The notes beneath the pieces were generated by a model. It had not been told where the DNA came from and did no database searches. It saw nothing but the letters and a program-made list of their open reading frames with translations. Below, piece by piece: positions 6,662-7,006 of a DNA stretch of 7,006 nucleotides. Source of the DNA: Anaerolineae bacterium. Lineage in GTDB: Bacteria > Chloroflexota > Anaerolineae > JAADDB01. The translations under genes were made by a program, and so were the position numbers. Where the stretch lies: NCBI GenBank assembly GCA_015486895.1, contig WFQT01000256.1, positions 1 through 7,006 of the forward strand, read 5' to 3'. Numbering within the stretch: the stretch's first letter is position 1; each line of letters begins with the position of its first letter.

Positions 6662-6721
6662 GCTCAAGGCTGAGTAGTCACATGGTGTTTTTGATCCGTG
6701 GGATCAGTGTAATCTGTGGTT
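6627..6721 (+). repeat. Two diverged copies of an ATCAGYGT...AATCTGYGGT unit
   Basis: The string beginning at 6627 (ATCAGCGT, then AAATCTGCGGT) recurs in altered form at about 6703 (ATCAGTGT, then AATCTGTGGT). The copies differ mainly by C-to-T changes and a two-base length difference. The second copy begins within a tight hairpin, TGATCC (6692-6697) and GGATCA (6701-6706) around GTG. This points to decayed relatives of one repeat family laid side by side. Confidence 0.5.
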
Positions 6722-6748
6722 GCTTTTTAGCTTAGAGAGCGTGATATA

Positions 6749-6800
6749 CGGAAAGGACACGTTTATTACCCTGCAAAGGAGATTTGTGTAGACCTTTCCG
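6749..6800. repeat. Perfect 8-base inverted repeat with 36-base spacer
   Basis: CGGAAAGG (6749-6756) is matched by CCTTTCCG (6793-6800). ACAC directly inside the left arm can also pair with GTGT at 6786-6789, with a three-base bulge. The enclosed sequence is not coding. It may be a structured RNA, an operator pair, or chance within this repeat-rich tail. Confidence 0.4.
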
Positions 6801-6869
6801 CCTAATAATAGTTTAGGGTTATATGTGAAAAATGTTGACCCATTGTTTTATTAGTGCGGGCTTTCTGGC

Positions 6870-6885
6870 GTATAATTAGTTATAC
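6870..6885 (+). promoter_or_regulatory. Possible -10 element inside a 16-base palindrome
   Basis: TATAAT (6871-6876) is a perfect -10 hexamer. It lies within GTATAA (6870-6875) and TTATAC (6880-6885), an inverted repeat with a four-base spacer that could bind a dimeric regulator. However, the best -35-like sequence, TTGACC (6835-6840), is 30 bases upstream, too far; at 16-18 bases only T-rich non-consensus hexamers occur. A start codon at 6898 opens a frame that runs off the window, but the sequence there looks like repeats. Confidence 0.3.
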
Positions 6886-6908
6886 TAAAGAGTTGGCATG
6901 AGCCTTCG

Positions 6909-6936
6909 GCCTGCCTGTGCGGGCACGCAGACAGGC
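6909..6936. repeat. GC-rich hairpin
   Basis: GCCTGCCTGTGCG (6909-6921) faces an imperfect inverted copy ending GACAGGC (6924-6936), pairing at 11 of 13 positions before the loop is allowed for. The strongest part is GCCTG against CAGGC. No T-run follows directly. It resembles short hairpin repeats found between genes rather than a terminator of a neighbouring gene, since none ends nearby. Confidence 0.5.
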
Positions 6937-6957
6937 ACACCACAGCGGATGAAAACG

Positions 6958-7006
6958 CCCCCTATCTCCCAACTTTGGGGGGAGCAACACACCCCCAGAA
7001 TTGGGG
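6958..7006. repeat. Alternating C-run and G-run hairpin repeat, cut by the window end
   Basis: C-runs and G-runs alternate: CCCCC (6958-6962), CTCCC (6966-6970), a six-base G-run (6977-6982) ending in GGGAG, CCCCC (6992-6996) and GGGG at the end. CTCCC (6966-6970) pairs with GGGAG (6980-6984), and CCCCA (6993-6997) pairs with TGGGG (7002-7006). Mutually exclusive foldings are possible. This is typical of dispersed intergenic repeats and continues past the window. Confidence 0.5.

Larger units (their letters stand above)
6514..7006. other. Non-coding, repeat-rich tail
   Basis: No reading frame in these 493 bases has the length or character of a gene. Frames are short and the sequence is filled with the inverted and tandem repeats listed separately. 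The only open frame touching the edge begins at the ATG at 6898 and lies wholly over the GC-rich hairpins. No tRNA or recognisable structured RNA was seen. Confidence 0.6.

Noticed and set aside
6513..6720. CRISPR-like array in the tail
   Set aside because: The repeats are short, inverted, of mixed families and not regularly spaced, and no cas gene is present.
6835..6876. TTGACC and TATAAT as a sigma-70 promoter pair
   Set aside because: The spacing is 30 bases instead of about 17, so they cannot form one promoter; only the -10-like element is kept, at low confidence.

Overview
The window is a bacterial chromosome segment of mid GC content with every recognisable gene on the plus strand. It opens inside a [NiFe]-hydrogenase maturation operon. 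A hypF gene lacking its 5' part (1-1332) is followed by complete hypC, hypD and hypE genes at spacings of 3 to 18 bases, each with its own Shine-Dalgarno sequence. A short gap (3723-3837) leads to a four-helix membrane protein resembling the PsiE family (up to 3838-4332). A 207-base leader with a stem-loop then precedes a complete 657-residue aldehyde:ferredoxin oxidoreductase (AOR)-family gene (4540-6513). The last 493 bases carry no convincing gene and are dense in inverted and tandem repeats.

How the genes work together: HypF makes the carbamoyl/thiocarboxamide intermediate, HypE (here ending in the canonical PRIC) carries it and dehydrates it to a thiocyanate, and HypC with HypD assembles the Fe(CN)2CO unit that is inserted into hydrogenase large subunits. 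No hydrogenase structural gene and no hypA or hypB lies in the window; they may be upstream or elsewhere. The AOR-like enzyme would be a cytoplasmic tungsten- or molybdenum-pterin and [4Fe-4S] protein exchanging electrons with ferredoxin. It fits an anaerobic, hydrogen-metabolising lifestyle, but it is a separate unit from the hyp operon.

Organism: the hyp operon and AOR point to an anaerobe or facultative anaerobe. The intergenic repeats (units like ACGCAAAG, CGCTGAT...ATCAGCGT, and paired C-run/G-run hairpins) resemble, from memory, repeats between genes in Chloroflexota of the Anaerolineae type and some other environmental bacteria. Chloroflexota is a weak inference.

Points worth a second look: the AOR keeps its cluster cysteines but departs from the canonical active-site motifs as I recall them; base composition shifts sharply inside hypF; hypE is followed by 49 in-frame open codons beyond its stop; a strong Shine-Dalgarno-like sequence without a start codon sits in a stem upstream of the AOR; and the 3' end carries a composite repeat. 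I found no CRISPR array, transposase, tRNA or rRNA, and no clearly new multi-gene system.
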